Of a DNA stretch of 64,000 nt, positions 33,812-43,162 are shown in pieces (within the stretch, counting starts at the first letter, position 1; each line of letters begins with the position of its first letter). The stretch is taken from the NCBI GenBank assembly GCA_002495675.1, contig DAGH01000025.1:1-64000 (forward strand). Direction: 5' to 3'. Origin of the DNA: Euryarchaeota archaeon UBA182 (GTDB lineage: Archaea; Thermoplasmatota; Poseidoniia; Poseidoniales; Thalassarchaeaceae). The translations under genes were made by a program, and so were the position numbers. The notes beneath the pieces are model-generated. The model searched no databases, was not told where the DNA came from, and worked only from the letters and a program-made list of their open reading frames with translations.

Positions 33812-33884
33812 GCCTCAGTAGCTCAGCTGGTAGAGCACTGGATTTGTAATCCAGCGGTCGGGGGTTCGATTCCCTCCTGGGGCT
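33812..33884 (+). tRNA. tRNA-Thr (UGU)
   Basis: The sequence folds into a full cloverleaf. Acceptor stem GCCTCAG pairs with CTGGGGC (one G:U). The anticodon stem CTGGA/TCCAG encloses TTTGTAA, anticodon TGT. The D arm (GCTCAGCTGGTAGAGC) and T arm (GGGGG-TTCGATT-CCCTC) are intact. The discriminator is T and the next bases are CAG, so CCA is not encoded and must be added by the CCA enzyme (49913-51145). Confidence 0.97.
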
Positions 33885-33924
33885 CAGTGACAACAGTCAA
33901 GCATCGAAGCCCGCACGACGTCAC

Positions 33925-34788
33925 GTGACCGCTCAAGTTATCGACGGCAAGGCGATGGGCGCGATTATCGAGAAGGGTTTGACTGATGAGGCCAAAGCCA
34001 TGGAAAAGAGGGGCAGAGCCCCACATCTAGTTGTCGTAATCGTTGGCGATGATGCTGCAAGCCACGTTTACGTAAGGAATAAACAGAGGGCGTGCGAGAG
34101 AATTGGGATCAAGAGCACTCGGTATGACCTACCTTCGACCAGCAACCCCTCCGACCTGATCGACCTGGTTGACAACCTAAACAAGGATGTCGGGGTCGAT
34201 GGAATTCTCGTCCAAAGTCCACTACCTGCCGGATTCGACGAGATCTCAATAACAGAAATGATCGATCCAAAGAAGGATGTCGACGGTTTTCACCCGGTGA
34301 ATCTCGGTCGGATCGTCACAGGGAAGGTAGACGGATTGCTGCCCTGCACGCCCTCTGCTGTTATTCACATGCTAGAGTCCACGGGAGAGAGGCTCGCTGG
34401 CAAGAAGGCCCTTGTTGTTGGCAGGTCTAGGATTGTCGGGATGCCTACGGCGTTGTTGCTTGCTCAAAAGGGAGTTGATGCCACGGTAACCATTTCCCAT
34501 TCCCGGAGCTCGGACCTTCAGGGGCTTTGTCTGGACTCTGACATAATAGTCGCAGCGGTCGGGAGGCCAGGTATGATCAAATCCGACTGGGTGAAGAGTG
34601 GTGCGATCGTCATTGATGTGGGCATAAACAGGATAGAAACAGAAGGGGGCAGCAAGCTGGTCGGAGATGTTGAGAAGGGGGCCTCCGATCGAGCCTCTTG
34701 GATGACTCCAGTCCCTGGGGGTGTGGGCCCAATGACCATAGCCATGTTGATGAGAAACACGATTAGGGCCGCAGGCGATGAGGTCTGA
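33925..34788 (+). CDS. folD: Methylenetetrahydrofolate dehydrogenase / cyclohydrolase
   Basis: The 287-residue bifunctional enzyme interconverts methylene-, methenyl- and formyl-tetrahydrofolate with NADP. Motifs are VGDDAASHVYVRNKQRACE with the Y-x3-K catalytic pair, DGILVQSPLPAGFD, the PKKDVDGFHPVNLGR block, the Rossmann motif VVGRSRIVGMPTALLL and the C-terminal PVPGGVGPMTIAMLMRNT. The start is a GTG at 33925, 40 bases after tRNA-Thr. Its presence shows folate-based one-carbon metabolism, fitting the methyl-cycle genes at 20582-23347. Confidence 0.98.
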   Translation: MTAQVIDGKAMGAIIEKGLTDEAKAMEKRGRAPHLVVVIVGDDAASHVYVRNKQRACERIGIKSTRYDLPSTSNPSDLIDLVDNLNKDVGVDGILVQSPLPAGFDEISITEMIDPKKDVDGFHPVNLGRIVTGKVDGLLPCTPSAVIHMLESTGERLAGKKALVVGRSRIVGMPTALLLAQKGVDATVTISHSRSSDLQGLCLDSDIIVAAVGRPGMIKSDWVKSGAIVIDVGINRIETEGGSKLVGDVEKGASDRASWMTPVPGGVGPMTIAMLMRNTIRAAGDEV

Positions 34789-34791
34789 CCC

Positions 34792-35100
34792 TCAGAACAC
34801 TCCTAATTCCATCTGGGCATCCTCCGTCGCATGTACTCTGGGGTCCCATAGGGGAGAGAATGTCAAATTCACGTGCACGGATTCTACCTCGTCCACAGAT
34901 AATGCCGCACGGTGAACCGCTGCCATTATCTCTGGTGCGACTGGGCAGCCCGGACTGGTGAGAGTCATGGTCACCTCAAGATGGCCCTCCTGATTCTCCA
35001 CGCCGTATATCAGCCCTAAATCCGTCACAGATATTCCCATCTCTGGGTCAATCACCTCAGACAACGCGTCCATCACTCCATCATTATTGCTCATTTTCAC
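34792..35100 (-). CDS. DUF59/MIP18-family iron-sulfur assembly factor (SufT-like)
   Basis: The 102-residue protein is a single DUF59 domain: VIDPEMGISVTDLGLIYGVE, then VTMTLTSPGCPVAPEIMAAV with the conserved cysteine, and VNLTFSPLWDPRV. Members help mature iron-sulfur clusters or act in the Paa/SUF context. Its ATG overlaps the sufE stop by four bases, and sufS lies upstream, so a role in cluster assembly is well supported. The 3' end is four bases from the folD stop on the other strand. Confidence 0.93.
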   Translation of the reverse strand: MKMSNNDGVMDALSEVIDPEMGISVTDLGLIYGVENQEGHLEVTMTLTSPGCPVAPEIMAAVHRAALSVDEVESVHVNLTFSPLWDPRVHATEDAQMELGVF

Positions 35101-35528
35101 TCCCCCATCATCCTTGACGCCTCGTTAACCACTCGGTCGAGCATGTTCTTGAAGCCATTGGACCTACTTGGGGTCAGGGCTGAATTGAAGCCCATTGCCT
35201 CGGCGAATTCAGGGGTCAGCAAGGAGACCTGTTCGCAACTGCTTCCATCAACTGCTATCCTCGTGATCTCCATCAACCCCTGGACAATCTGAGCATCCGC
35301 ACCGCCTCTCATCCTGAAAAGGCCACTTGAATCCAATGTGCATTCCACGTGTGCTCTGGATTGGCAACCCTGAATCATGTTGGCGTCGTTCCATCTATCT
35401 TGTGGAAGTGCGTTGGTTGCGTTAGAAGCATATTCAAACAGCAGTTCGTACCGTTCCATTGAGTCAAAGCAGTCCTGAAATTCCGCGACCACCGGATCAA
35501 GTGCCTCAGGCCACAGCCTCTCTCCCAT
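35097..35528 (-). CDS. sufE: SufE-like cysteine desulfurase activator
   Basis: The 143-residue protein matches the SufE/CsdE fold: an N-terminal helix with EFQDCFDSMERYELLFEYAS, LPQDRWNDANMIQGCQSRAH containing the sulfur-accepting cysteine, GGADAQIVQGLMEI and the C-terminal SRSNGFKNMLDRV. The QGCQS cysteine takes the persulfide from the partner SufS encoded just upstream (40 bases). Both then supply sulfur for iron-sulfur assembly; no sufBCD genes are in the window. Confidence 0.95.
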   Translation of the reverse strand: MGERLWPEALDPVVAEFQDCFDSMERYELLFEYASNATNALPQDRWNDANMIQGCQSRAHVECTLDSSGLFRMRGGADAQIVQGLMEITRIAVDGSSCEQVSLLTPEFAEAMGFNSALTPSRSNGFKNMLDRVVNEASRMMGE

Positions 35529-35567
35529 GATGCCTGTTCGTGGCCGGTGTTTTTGAATGGTTCCAGA

Positions 35568-36806
35568 TCAGGCGCCGAACCTGTCACAAACCATCTTCAA
35601 ATGGTCAAGGAAAGAGCGTATTTCCTCCTCTGTGTTGTACAGCCAGAGTGATATCCGATTCGTCGAAGCCACGCCGAGCGCGTCCATCAGGGGCTGTGCG
35701 CAATGCTGGCCGGTCCTCAGAGCGAATCCCCCCTCGTCCAACAACATCGCCAAGTCGTCTGAATCGATCCTCTCATGGAGGAAGGATATTGTCCCACTGC
35801 TCCCGGGTCGTCTCGGATCTGAGTAGATGGTTATGCCATCTATCTGGACCATGCCCTCGTATGCCATGATTGCCAGGGACTTGATATGGTCGTGCATCTG
35901 AGTGAAATCGATTTTCGAGAGCCAGTCAATCGCTGCCCCCCATCCGATTGCCTCCGCGATTCTGGGGGTTCCAGTCTCAAGGAGGGCGGCCCCGTCTCGA
36001 TAGACTGAGCCATCGGTGGAGACTGACCTGATCATCTGGCCACCTGTCAGGAAAGGCCCGCATTGCGAGAGGGCCTCGTTCGTTGCGAGCAGGCCTCCAA
36101 TCCCTGTGGGGCCAGCCATCTTGTGTGCGGACAGTGTGAGGAAATCTGCTCCCAACTCCTTGAAGTTGATTCTCTCATGAGATGCACCTTGTGCGGCGTC
36201 GATGAGTGTTCTCGCACCTGATTCCTTTGCCAGTGCGATGATGTCCTCTATAGGGTTCCTTGTGCCCAATACGTTGCTTGTGTGGACTACGCACACCAAT
36301 TTAGCCCCCGGCAGCGCATGCTTGTATGCCTCCATGTCAAGGCACATGCGCCCCAGATCCAGAGGCACGTATCTCAGCTCTATGCCAATCTCCTTCGATA
36401 GCTCCTGCCATGGAACGATGTCCGCGTGGTGCTCCATCTCCGTGAGCACGACCGCATCCCCCTCTGAGAGGTTCCTTCGTGCCCAAGCATAGGCAACTAG
36501 GTTGATTGCTTCGGTGGTTCCACTAGTGTAAATCAGGTTCGAGGGGTCGGCACCGAAGAAGGAGGCAATTGATTCCCGTGCAGTCTCCAGTGCAGTAGTC
36601 GCCTCGTCAGCTAATGTGTGGGCGCCCCTGTGAGCATTAGAGTTGTATGTCTTGTAGTATCGAGTCATTGCATCTATTACCGTATCTGGCTTCTGGCTTG
36701 TCGCAGCATTGTCGAAGTACACCAAGGGCTTGCCGTTTGGTAGGACCCTGTTTAGGATCGGGAAATCAGATCGGATCTCCTGAACGTCGTACATATTCAC
36801 GAGCAT
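35568..36806 (-). CDS. sufS: Cysteine desulfurase, SufS type
   Basis: From the ATG at 36806 the PLP enzyme has 412 residues. Motifs are YFDNAATSQKPDTVIDAM, HRGAHTLADEATTALE, the ITSGTTEAIN-like YTSGTTEAINLVAYAW, MEHHADIVPWQ, the PLP lysine in DFLTLSAHKMAGPTGIG, and the catalytic cysteine in LRTGQHCAQPLMDALG near residue 385. It removes sulfur from cysteine and hands it to SufE. The frame is open to 36878, overlapping the FMN reductase; ATGs at 36806 and 36794 are both acceptable starts. Confidence 0.97.
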   Translation of the reverse strand: MLVNMYDVQEIRSDFPILNRVLPNGKPLVYFDNAATSQKPDTVIDAMTRYYKTYNSNAHRGAHTLADEATTALETARESIASFFGADPSNLIYTSGTTEAINLVAYAWARRNLSEGDAVVLTEMEHHADIVPWQELSKEIGIELRYVPLDLGRMCLDMEAYKHALPGAKLVCVVHTSNVLGTRNPIEDIIALAKESGARTLIDAAQGASHERINFKELGADFLTLSAHKMAGPTGIGGLLATNEALSQCGPFLTGGQMIRSVSTDGSVYRDGAALLETGTPRIAEAIGWGAAIDWLSKIDFTQMHDHIKSLAIMAYEGMVQIDGITIYSDPRRPGSSGTISFLHERIDSDDLAMLLDEGGFALRTGQHCAQPLMDALGVASTNRISLWLYNTEEEIRSFLDHLKMVCDRFGA

Positions 36807-36852
36807 CCCTGTCGGTTTTGGGATATTAAGACGCGTTATGTGCTTTTTGTCC

Positions 36853-37344
36853 TCACAGACCCAGGCGCGAGAGCGCATCCATGATGGACTCTTCAGTCGC
36901 TGGGGAGCTCTTGGCGTCTCTTAGGTACCTGCCGACTACATCTGACCCCAAGTGAGCGAACTGTTCCCTCATCGCGGCCAGGGCCTTCCACCCATGGCCG
37001 CCACTGGCCGTCCCTATGGCGACCTTTCTTCGATTGAACAAGGACCTGAAGTCTTCGTAGTCCACTGAAATCCAGGTCAGGGCATTGATCCACACTGGGG
37101 GGAGCCCGCCGTTGTATTCTGGGAGCAGGACTATCCATGGTGCAGCCCCCTCTAGGTCTTGGATAAGCCGCCTCAGATGTTCCAACTTTGCGTTTTTGTT
37201 GGCCCTGGTGTAGATTGGCATCTCATAATTGTCCAACTCGATGATTGAGGATGTTTTTCCCATGCCCTCGACAAGTGACTTCACGCGCTTGCCCAAATCC
37301 AAGTTCCTTCCACCGCTCGTGACGATGATTTTGAGGTCCTCCAT
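36853..37344 (-). CDS. NADPH-dependent FMN reductase-like flavoprotein
   Basis: From the ATG at 37344 the protein has 163 residues with a flavodoxin-like fold of the FMN reductase family: DLKIIVTSGGRNLDLGKRV at the N-terminus, IIELDNYEMPIYTR, then PWIVLLPEYNGGLPPVWINA, the family's flavin loop with PEYNGG, and RRKVAIGTASGGHGWKAL. The frame continues to 37452 but would run into the lipoprotein gene on the other strand. It lies upstream of sufS on the same strand and may supply reduced flavin or act in redox stress; the link to the Suf genes is by position only. Confidence 0.88.
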   Translation of the reverse strand: MEDLKIIVTSGGRNLDLGKRVKSLVEGMGKTSSIIELDNYEMPIYTRANKNAKLEHLRRLIQDLEGAAPWIVLLPEYNGGLPPVWINALTWISVDYEDFRSLFNRRKVAIGTASGGHGWKALAAMREQFAHLGSDVVGRYLRDAKSSPATEESIMDALSRLGL

Positions 37345-37430
37345 GTTCCGATGCCGGGCCGTCTTCCTATTGAATCCCACGTTGGCAATTTCGCGAAAGA
37401 AATACATGACGGCGTTGATTGGGGAATACC

Positions 37431-38663
37431 ATGAGGGCGTTCGGACGAACACTGTTGATGGCCTTCTTCATGATTTCAGTTTCCCTGTCTGGATGTTTTG
37501 GAAACGAGGAAAAGGTCGACGAGGATATGGACGAGTTCGACGAATTCGGAGGTTATAGCGTCGTCGCACCAATCGACACGGGCATCAATGTGTATCACAA
37601 CCACTTCGCAATGAACGGCACCTACCCAGGTTGGCTCCTCGAGGGCCTAGGTGTGACCATGTGGTGCAATCTGACAGATACAGGAACATGGTCAGAGAGG
37701 TATGAGGCTGATCGTGAGCTCTGCTGGGACGTAATCTCCTCCGAAGACATAGTCTATTTTGTTGGAACCAGAATCATCGGCACCACGCCTGATGACGAGA
37801 CGGACATCCCGATCCTCGATGACCCCTCTGATGGTCACGGGACCGCAGTCACCGGCTCGGTATTGGATGCGAATCCGGATGCTGTGATATTTTTCGTCGA
37901 GGGTTTCAGTGACGCAGCGGTTTTGGCAGCCGCCAATCAACCGCTTGTGGACATAATCTCCACGTCATTCGGGCCAATTGGCTCGATTCCCGTGCCTGGG
38001 ATCGAGGATGCAACGAAGGTCGCCGTGGTCCAGAACGGGAAAATCCACACAGGGGCGTCTGACAACACTCCCTCCCCCGCGATCCAAGACTCTACGGCAG
38101 GGCCACCTTGGTCAATTGGAATCTCGGGTTATGCCGAAGAGGATGACGACCAAAAGGAGACGATGAGCGGGTCCTACCCCGATATCGCCGCCGATTGGAC
38201 CCAACTGCTACCTAATCACGACGACATCGACGGGTACCATGTAACCTCTGGCACATCCTTCGCCACCCCACGGACTGCGGGAATCCTCAGCGAGGTCCTA
38301 GAGGACCTAAGGAGCAAGGCAGGGGACAACAGATCCGGGGCCTCGGGCGACAGGAATGGCTTGCTTGTACTGCCAGACAATGGAATTGAGCCCATCGAAA
38401 ATTCTGATCTCAGGGAAGCTCTGAACCTCTCGGCATGGTATCCAAGTTTTTCCAGTTGGGACCCAACTGCGGGAACACTCCCCATATCCCCTGTGGCCCC
38501 TTGCACCCAGGTTGGATGGGGCGTTGTCAACATGTCCAATGTCCAACCCCTCATAGACCACCTTGACGGGACTTCTGAGATGCCCCCCCGGCCAGCCGAC
38601 GTTGTTGCGTGCATGGATGCGAATCAGGACATCAGGCAGGCTTACTGGTCATTCGTCGGATGA
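37431..38663 (+). CDS. Subtilisin-family (S8) serine protease lipoprotein
   Basis: From the ATG at 37431 the protein has 410 residues. The N-terminus is a lipoprotein signal (LMAFFMISVSLSGCFG). The catalytic triad can be placed: Asp in VVAPIDTGINVYH, His in DPSDGHGTAVTGSV, Ser in VTSGTSFATPRTAGI; the oxyanion Asn is probably in GASDNTPSPAI. There is no recognisable propeptide and the spacing between Asp and His is longer than in subtilisin. It would be an extracellular protease attached to the membrane. A TTG at 37419 is an alternative start. Its 3' end overlaps the next gene by 15 bases tail to tail. Confidence 0.9.
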   Translation: MRAFGRTLLMAFFMISVSLSGCFGNEEKVDEDMDEFDEFGGYSVVAPIDTGINVYHNHFAMNGTYPGWLLEGLGVTMWCNLTDTGTWSERYEADRELCWDVISSEDIVYFVGTRIIGTTPDDETDIPILDDPSDGHGTAVTGSVLDANPDAVIFFVEGFSDAAVLAAANQPLVDIISTSFGPIGSIPVPGIEDATKVAVVQNGKIHTGASDNTPSPAIQDSTAGPPWSIGISGYAEEDDDQKETMSGSYPDIAADWTQLLPNHDDIDGYHVTSGTSFATPRTAGILSEVLEDLRSKAGDNRSGASGDRNGLLVLPDNGIEPIENSDLREALNLSAWYPSFSSWDPTAGTLPISPVAPCTQVGWGVVNMSNVQPLIDHLDGTSEMPPRPADVVACMDANQDIRQAYWSFVG

Positions 38664-40394
38664 CTCCTCGCTGTTTCTCGAAGCAAAAATGATGATCCCT
38701 ATCAGGCCAACTATCAGAAGTGCAGATATCATGCCTAGGATGCTTCCACCCTCACTGTCTTCGTCATCGCCCTGCCCGCTACCATCCGAGGTTCCTTCTG
38801 TGGAGGAGTTCCCCCCATCCGCTTGGCAGGTTCCATCATCTATGGTCGCAGAGGCATCGAAGTTAGGGGCATTTTCATCCGTACAACCGGAACGATGTGA
38901 GTGATCGAGTGTTGCAAGGAACCCATCTGGCCATTGGTAAGTACTCTCGTTGTCCCAATTCTGGATGGTTAAGTTTCCGAATTCAGCATGGGTCGTTGAG
39001 AATGACCCTCCCATTGCAGTCTTGCCATTTGAATGGTGCAATGACGTTGCTTCCGGCCACTTTGCCATTCCAAGTCCAAGGGCCCACTCCCATATTCCGT
39101 TATCTGAGATTCCTGCCATCCAGAGATCCATGTTTAGTGGGTCATCTGACTTCAAGATTGAGTGTGTGTCGAATGCCAGTTGCAACGAGGCCGTCCCGCC
39201 CAAGACAATGGCACCACCAGACATAGAGGCGATCGCATGTGCGTCATCGTTCCCCGCCCCTGAAACAGACTCTGTCCATTGCCATTTGCCCTCGTTTGAA
39301 ATCTTGGAGACCATCACATCAGTTGTACCAGTAAGGCCTGTGTTTGTATTGCTGATCCTGGACGAGTTGTCTGGGTCGATTGAGTAGGTGACGCGTGAGG
39401 AGGTTCTGGACAACACATAGGCACCACCTGTTTCATCGGCGTCGATTGAGTAGATCTCCTCGCTATTCTGACCCCCGATTGAGGCGATCCATTCCCATGT
39501 GTTGGATGACGGGTCCCAAGATGCGATCATTCCTTCGGAATAGCCTGGTGAATCATTGACGGTCTTGTTCGGAACCCCATAAGCTGCCTGCCCCAGAAAG
39601 TACCCAGCCACCATGACCTTGCCATCGGAGGTCAACGCCATGCTGTGCACCTCCAAACTAGAATCCGCATCGAACAAACTTGCGTGGGAGGCAATTGCCC
39701 CCGTGGAATCGAACTCCACTAGGAAGGAGTCAGTCAATCCCCCATCTGCCCAACCCGGCATTAAGCTGGATCCGCCGTCATAAATCGGATCGCTGGCATA
39801 ATTTCCAACGACAAAAACCCCTCCACTGGGGGCAGGCTCAAGTGCTACGGCCCAGTCTGAAGATTGGCCTTGAAAGGAATATGCCCATGTCCAGCTACCG
39901 GTCGTCGGATCCAACTTCCCAACGAAGGCCTCTGAGGTGGGGGATGTCGTTAGGGTCCTTGGAGTCTGGTCCGTGTTGTTCAACTCAAAGTTCCCAAAGA
40001 CGGAAGTGTTCGACTTGAAGCCACCCGCGACATACACGGAGCCGTCTGTGGCAATGGTTATCGCTGCCCCCCAGTCGTCATCCGGGCCACCTGCAGTCGA
40101 AAGCCAAGCCCAATCGCCATCTGCCCATTTTCCGACAAAGATGTCCGTCGTGTTGCCAGTTTCATGTTGATTCGCCTCGAGCGATAATTCCCCAGCATGC
40201 AGGTCAAACCTGTAGGCTCCAACCACGTAGATATCACCGGACTCTGTATCAATGTGGACATCATTGACTGAGTCGCCCCACCATCCAGATATAGCCTCGG
40301 CATCGGCCCAGATCGGGGGTTGTGCAGTAGTGTATCCTGCCAGGTGAGATACAAGCAGGATCGTGGTCAGAGTACCTGCCAGTCGCCACCTCAT
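38649..40394 (-). CDS. Surface-anchored beta-propeller protein with SBBP-like repeats
   Basis: The protein has 581 residues. A signal peptide (LTTILLVSHLAGYTTA) leads into a series of ~50-residue repeats with the pattern D/GDIYVVGAY, GDWAWLSTAGGPDDDWG, GSVYVAGGFKSNT and GVFVVGNYASD, which resemble SBBP/delta-60 propeller repeats. Near the C-terminus is a calcium-module-like sequence (GCTDENAPNFDASATIDDGT) of the same kind as in the YHYH protein, then a Ser/Gly/Asp-rich linker and a C-terminal helix (ILGMISALLIVGLIGIIIFA). It is probably exposed on the cell surface, but the ligand or activity is unknown. It is related to the next gene upstream (40456-43068). Confidence 0.85.
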   Translation of the reverse strand: MRWRLAGTLTTILLVSHLAGYTTAQPPIWADAEAISGWWGDSVNDVHIDTESGDIYVVGAYRFDLHAGELSLEANQHETGNTTDIFVGKWADGDWAWLSTAGGPDDDWGAAITIATDGSVYVAGGFKSNTSVFGNFELNNTDQTPRTLTTSPTSEAFVGKLDPTTGSWTWAYSFQGQSSDWAVALEPAPSGGVFVVGNYASDPIYDGGSSLMPGWADGGLTDSFLVEFDSTGAIASHASLFDADSSLEVHSMALTSDGKVMVAGYFLGQAAYGVPNKTVNDSPGYSEGMIASWDPSSNTWEWIASIGGQNSEEIYSIDADETGGAYVLSRTSSRVTYSIDPDNSSRISNTNTGLTGTTDVMVSKISNEGKWQWTESVSGAGNDDAHAIASMSGGAIVLGGTASLQLAFDTHSILKSDDPLNMDLWMAGISDNGIWEWALGLGMAKWPEATSLHHSNGKTAMGGSFSTTHAEFGNLTIQNWDNESTYQWPDGFLATLDHSHRSGCTDENAPNFDASATIDDGTCQADGGNSSTEGTSDGSGQGDDEDSEGGSILGMISALLIVGLIGIIIFASRNSEESSDE

Positions 40395-40455
40395 GGGCCC
40401 GGGGCCGCAGGTTCAACAAATAATCCGTCCGGCCTGAGGGGGATATTTGCCGCCT

Positions 40456-43068
40456 CTAAGCAAGGTCATCGTCTTGTCTGGGGAGTGGGGGAGGCGATGG
40501 TGGGCTGGAGGGTATGGCCGGCCTCCTGGCTACCATCGATACCACCACGCCAAGGACCACCAAGAGGACCATTATACCGGCCACACCGGCAAAGCCCCCC
40601 AGATCCAAGGAGGAGGGCTCCATGTCGTCGCATACGCCATCAGAATCTCCGTCCGATGGGACGTTGGTTGCCACGAGGGAGTCGGAACCACAGGCAATCT
40701 CATCCGTGTCGAGCCATCCATCCCCATCATCGTCCAAGTCTGAGTTGTCTCCGATTCCATCGCCATCTGTATCCGAGGATTCGGTTGAGATCAGGGGGAA
40801 GGCGTCATCGGAATCCAGAATTCCGTCGTTGTCATCATCCATGTCCTCCACATAGGCGGAATTCGCTCCGATCAGCACCCAGTCTGGTTTGCCATCTCCG
40901 TCGGAGTCGCCGCCCACCTTGTCATCAAGGGGTTCCACGTCATCGACGTCAGGGACCCCATCACCATCATCATCGTGGTCGACCACGAGCGATGTCGGGC
41001 AATTTGGTATCGTGAACTCGTCGGGCATTCCATCCATGTCCCTATCCAAGCTGGCACAAATCTCCAAGGGGAATGCATCCAGAGCATCCTCGACGTCGTC
41101 CGCATCGTCATCGTTGTCAATTTCGTTGCATTCCCCATCTTGGTCTGTGTCAACTGGCATTGAAAGAGGGTCCAAGGGGTCTGTGCCCCCGCATTCTCCC
41201 TCCAACAGGTCAGACCACCCATCTGAATCGTCATCGTCGTCCCTGTTATCCCCGATGCCATCGTCGTCGGTATCCATCCATTCGAGTGGGTCTGTTGGGA
41301 ATTCGTCCAAGTCATCATGAGTGCCGTCCCCATCATCGTCGGCATCTTGGTCAGAATCTCTGCAACCATCCCCGTCCATGTCAGTGATCGAGTCACTGGC
41401 CCATCCGGCCTCTGGACTCTCAAGACACTGATCAAACGCGTCGTAAACGCCGTCACCGTCTGAGTCGAATGTGATTTGGTAGATAAGAGTGGCATTCTCG
41501 ACACCGATGTACTGGTCAGTACCTACCGCTGCTGAACAGCCAGTATTGTTACCAGTCACGCAGACCGGGAAGTTTGCGGCTATGTTGCCTGCAGGGCTAA
41601 TCGCTAAGTCGCCCAGAGGTGAAACCCCAGCTCCGTTGTATGCTATCCCTCGCATCCAATCGACGCTACCCCATTCGGTGTTGTGGAGCATCAGGAAGCC
41701 CTCCGCTTCCTCTGAGTTTCTTTCTCTTGTCATTTGCATGCCATCCGCACTATCAAACGTCACCGGGCAGTCTGTTCCCTCATTCCCCCAACATTGAGTG
41801 CCTCCCAGTAGGAAATGCCCCTCCGGCGTCACCGCAGCTGAGTGGAATACCTCGTTGCCATCAGTCTTTGAGTCCCAAAGGCCCTCATACTCCCATGACG
41901 TGTGATTGAAAACCGCATACCAAGCATCAGAACCGCCGGAGTTGTACACCGAGAAACTCCCGGCGCTGAATGTCGAGGAATAGTGGTTTCCTGCCAAGAG
42001 GACGCTGTGGGCATCCACCTCTACCATGACCTGTACGTAATCGGCAGCGGCGCCATTCATGACGCTCAGGCTTTCAACGGTGCCGTTCTCGTCGTACTTT
42101 ACGATGAACGGGTTGTGGTTGGCCACTGAATACCCAGGGGCTATTGTCATCATACAGTTGGCGTCCCATCCCTCACATCCATATCCAGACATCAACAAAC
42201 CTCCATCTGATGTGGCAACGATCCCTTTCTGGTTCAATGAGTACCATGAGTTCCACATGTTGTTGTCGGCTGCTCCACTCCCGAAGGACTTAGACCACAA
42301 TACATCACCTTGGGCTGAGAGTTTGATAATCATCACGTCAGACACCCCATTCGATTGGTGAGTGTTATCGCCAATGGAAATGCTGCAAAGGAGGTTGTAG
42401 TTCTGGCAGAAGGTGCCCGCGACATAGATCGATCCATCCGGTGCCTCTGAGATAGAATGGATGGTGTCGAATCCCTTTGATCCAATGATCATTGACCATA
42501 GAGCCTCGCCACCAGGTCCAATCCTTGCGAACCAGGCGTCGCTCCCGTCATCTACGACGGGGAGTGAAATTCCAAAACCTGTCAGCGTGCAGTCCGTTGG
42601 TTGAAGCCAACATGCACTGCCACCAACGAGCATGTCTCCATTGTTGGCAAAGGAAATTGAGTCAATCCGGTCTCCTCCGCTCGAGGATATGATCTGGACG
42701 TCCTTGGCGCTGCCGGTAGAGTCCAAGGTCAACAGATAAGCAGGCGCGAAGTCGTCACTCGTGACATCGACTCCATCGACGGTCAGCTGACAGGTTTCAG
42801 GATCCTCTGGGAGGTAGTATACTCCGCACAGGGTCCCTCCAATCACCAAATCGCCGTTTGGGGCGTATGCCATGGCGTTCACCGTCTCGTGCATGTATCC
42901 TAGATCTAGCAGGTATGAGGACTCTGATGAGAGCGAGATCTGCGTGGTCTCGGCCCTCTCGATCATGTCCTCCATTTCGACGGTGAAAATCGGACTTATG
43001 GACCAACTTGTCAACATAATGGCGAAGAGGATCGTCAGTTTGTGTCGTGTCGCGTTGGCTGTACCCAT
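40456..43068 (-). CDS. Large surface protein: SBBP-like propeller plus TSP3 calcium repeats
   Basis: The protein has 870 residues. Residues ~10-30 are a signal or anchor (LTILFAIMLTSWSISPIF). Residues ~50-540 are propeller repeats of the type AYAPNGDLVIGGTLCG, EAPDGSIYVAGTFCQN and TPEGHFLLGGTQCWG. Residues ~545-830 are tandem TSP3 Asp-rich repeats (DSDGDGVYDAFDQC, DQDADDDGDGTHDDLDEFP, DTDDDGIGDNRDDDDDSDG), a likely calcium-stiffened stalk. A C-terminal helix (FAGVAGIMVLLVVLGVVVSM) anchors it before a Pro-rich tail. It is the biggest surface protein in the window and is 61 bases upstream of the related gene at 38649-40394. Binding partner unknown. Confidence 0.88.
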   Translation of the reverse strand: MGTANATRHKLTILFAIMLTSWSISPIFTVEMEDMIERAETTQISLSSESSYLLDLGYMHETVNAMAYAPNGDLVIGGTLCGVYYLPEDPETCQLTVDGVDVTSDDFAPAYLLTLDSTGSAKDVQIISSSGGDRIDSISFANNGDMLVGGSACWLQPTDCTLTGFGISLPVVDDGSDAWFARIGPGGEALWSMIIGSKGFDTIHSISEAPDGSIYVAGTFCQNYNLLCSISIGDNTHQSNGVSDVMIIKLSAQGDVLWSKSFGSGAADNNMWNSWYSLNQKGIVATSDGGLLMSGYGCEGWDANCMMTIAPGYSVANHNPFIVKYDENGTVESLSVMNGAAADYVQVMVEVDAHSVLLAGNHYSSTFSAGSFSVYNSGGSDAWYAVFNHTSWEYEGLWDSKTDGNEVFHSAAVTPEGHFLLGGTQCWGNEGTDCPVTFDSADGMQMTRERNSEEAEGFLMLHNTEWGSVDWMRGIAYNGAGVSPLGDLAISPAGNIAANFPVCVTGNNTGCSAAVGTDQYIGVENATLIYQITFDSDGDGVYDAFDQCLESPEAGWASDSITDMDGDGCRDSDQDADDDGDGTHDDLDEFPTDPLEWMDTDDDGIGDNRDDDDDSDGWSDLLEGECGGTDPLDPLSMPVDTDQDGECNEIDNDDDADDVEDALDAFPLEICASLDRDMDGMPDEFTIPNCPTSLVVDHDDDGDGVPDVDDVEPLDDKVGGDSDGDGKPDWVLIGANSAYVEDMDDDNDGILDSDDAFPLISTESSDTDGDGIGDNSDLDDDGDGWLDTDEIACGSDSLVATNVPSDGDSDGVCDDMEPSSLDLGGFAGVAGIMVLLVVLGVVVSMVARRPAIPSSPPSPPPLPRQDDDLA

Positions 43069-43136
43069 GTTTGATGATACGTGTTCGCAATTTCATATTT
43101 GCCCCAAATTCAAGTCAATAACGGGCACAAAGTGAT

Positions 43137-43143
43137 GTATAAG
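43137..43143 (+). promoter_or_regulatory. TATA-like box before the small membrane ORF
   Basis: The sequence gtataag is centred about 23 bases before the ATG at 43163. At that spacing an archaeal promoter would start transcription at or next to the start codon, giving a leaderless mRNA. Confidence 0.35.
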
Positions 43144-43162
43144 TTGAGATCGATGTGGAATT

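Noticed and set aside
33726..33893. Upstream extension of the zinc-ribbon membrane protein (start MSLSPRRESNPRPLDYKS)
   Set aside because: This stretch is the complement of tRNA-Thr; sequences like NPRPLDYKSSALPAEL are the usual false translation of a tRNA. The ATG at 33725 is used.
40889..41504. Long open frames on both strands opposite and inside the TSP3 region, with Ser/Pro/Arg- or Met/Thr-rich translations
   Set aside because: They are shadows of the Asp-rich (GAY) TSP3 repeats of the 870-residue surface protein; low complexity and no start context.
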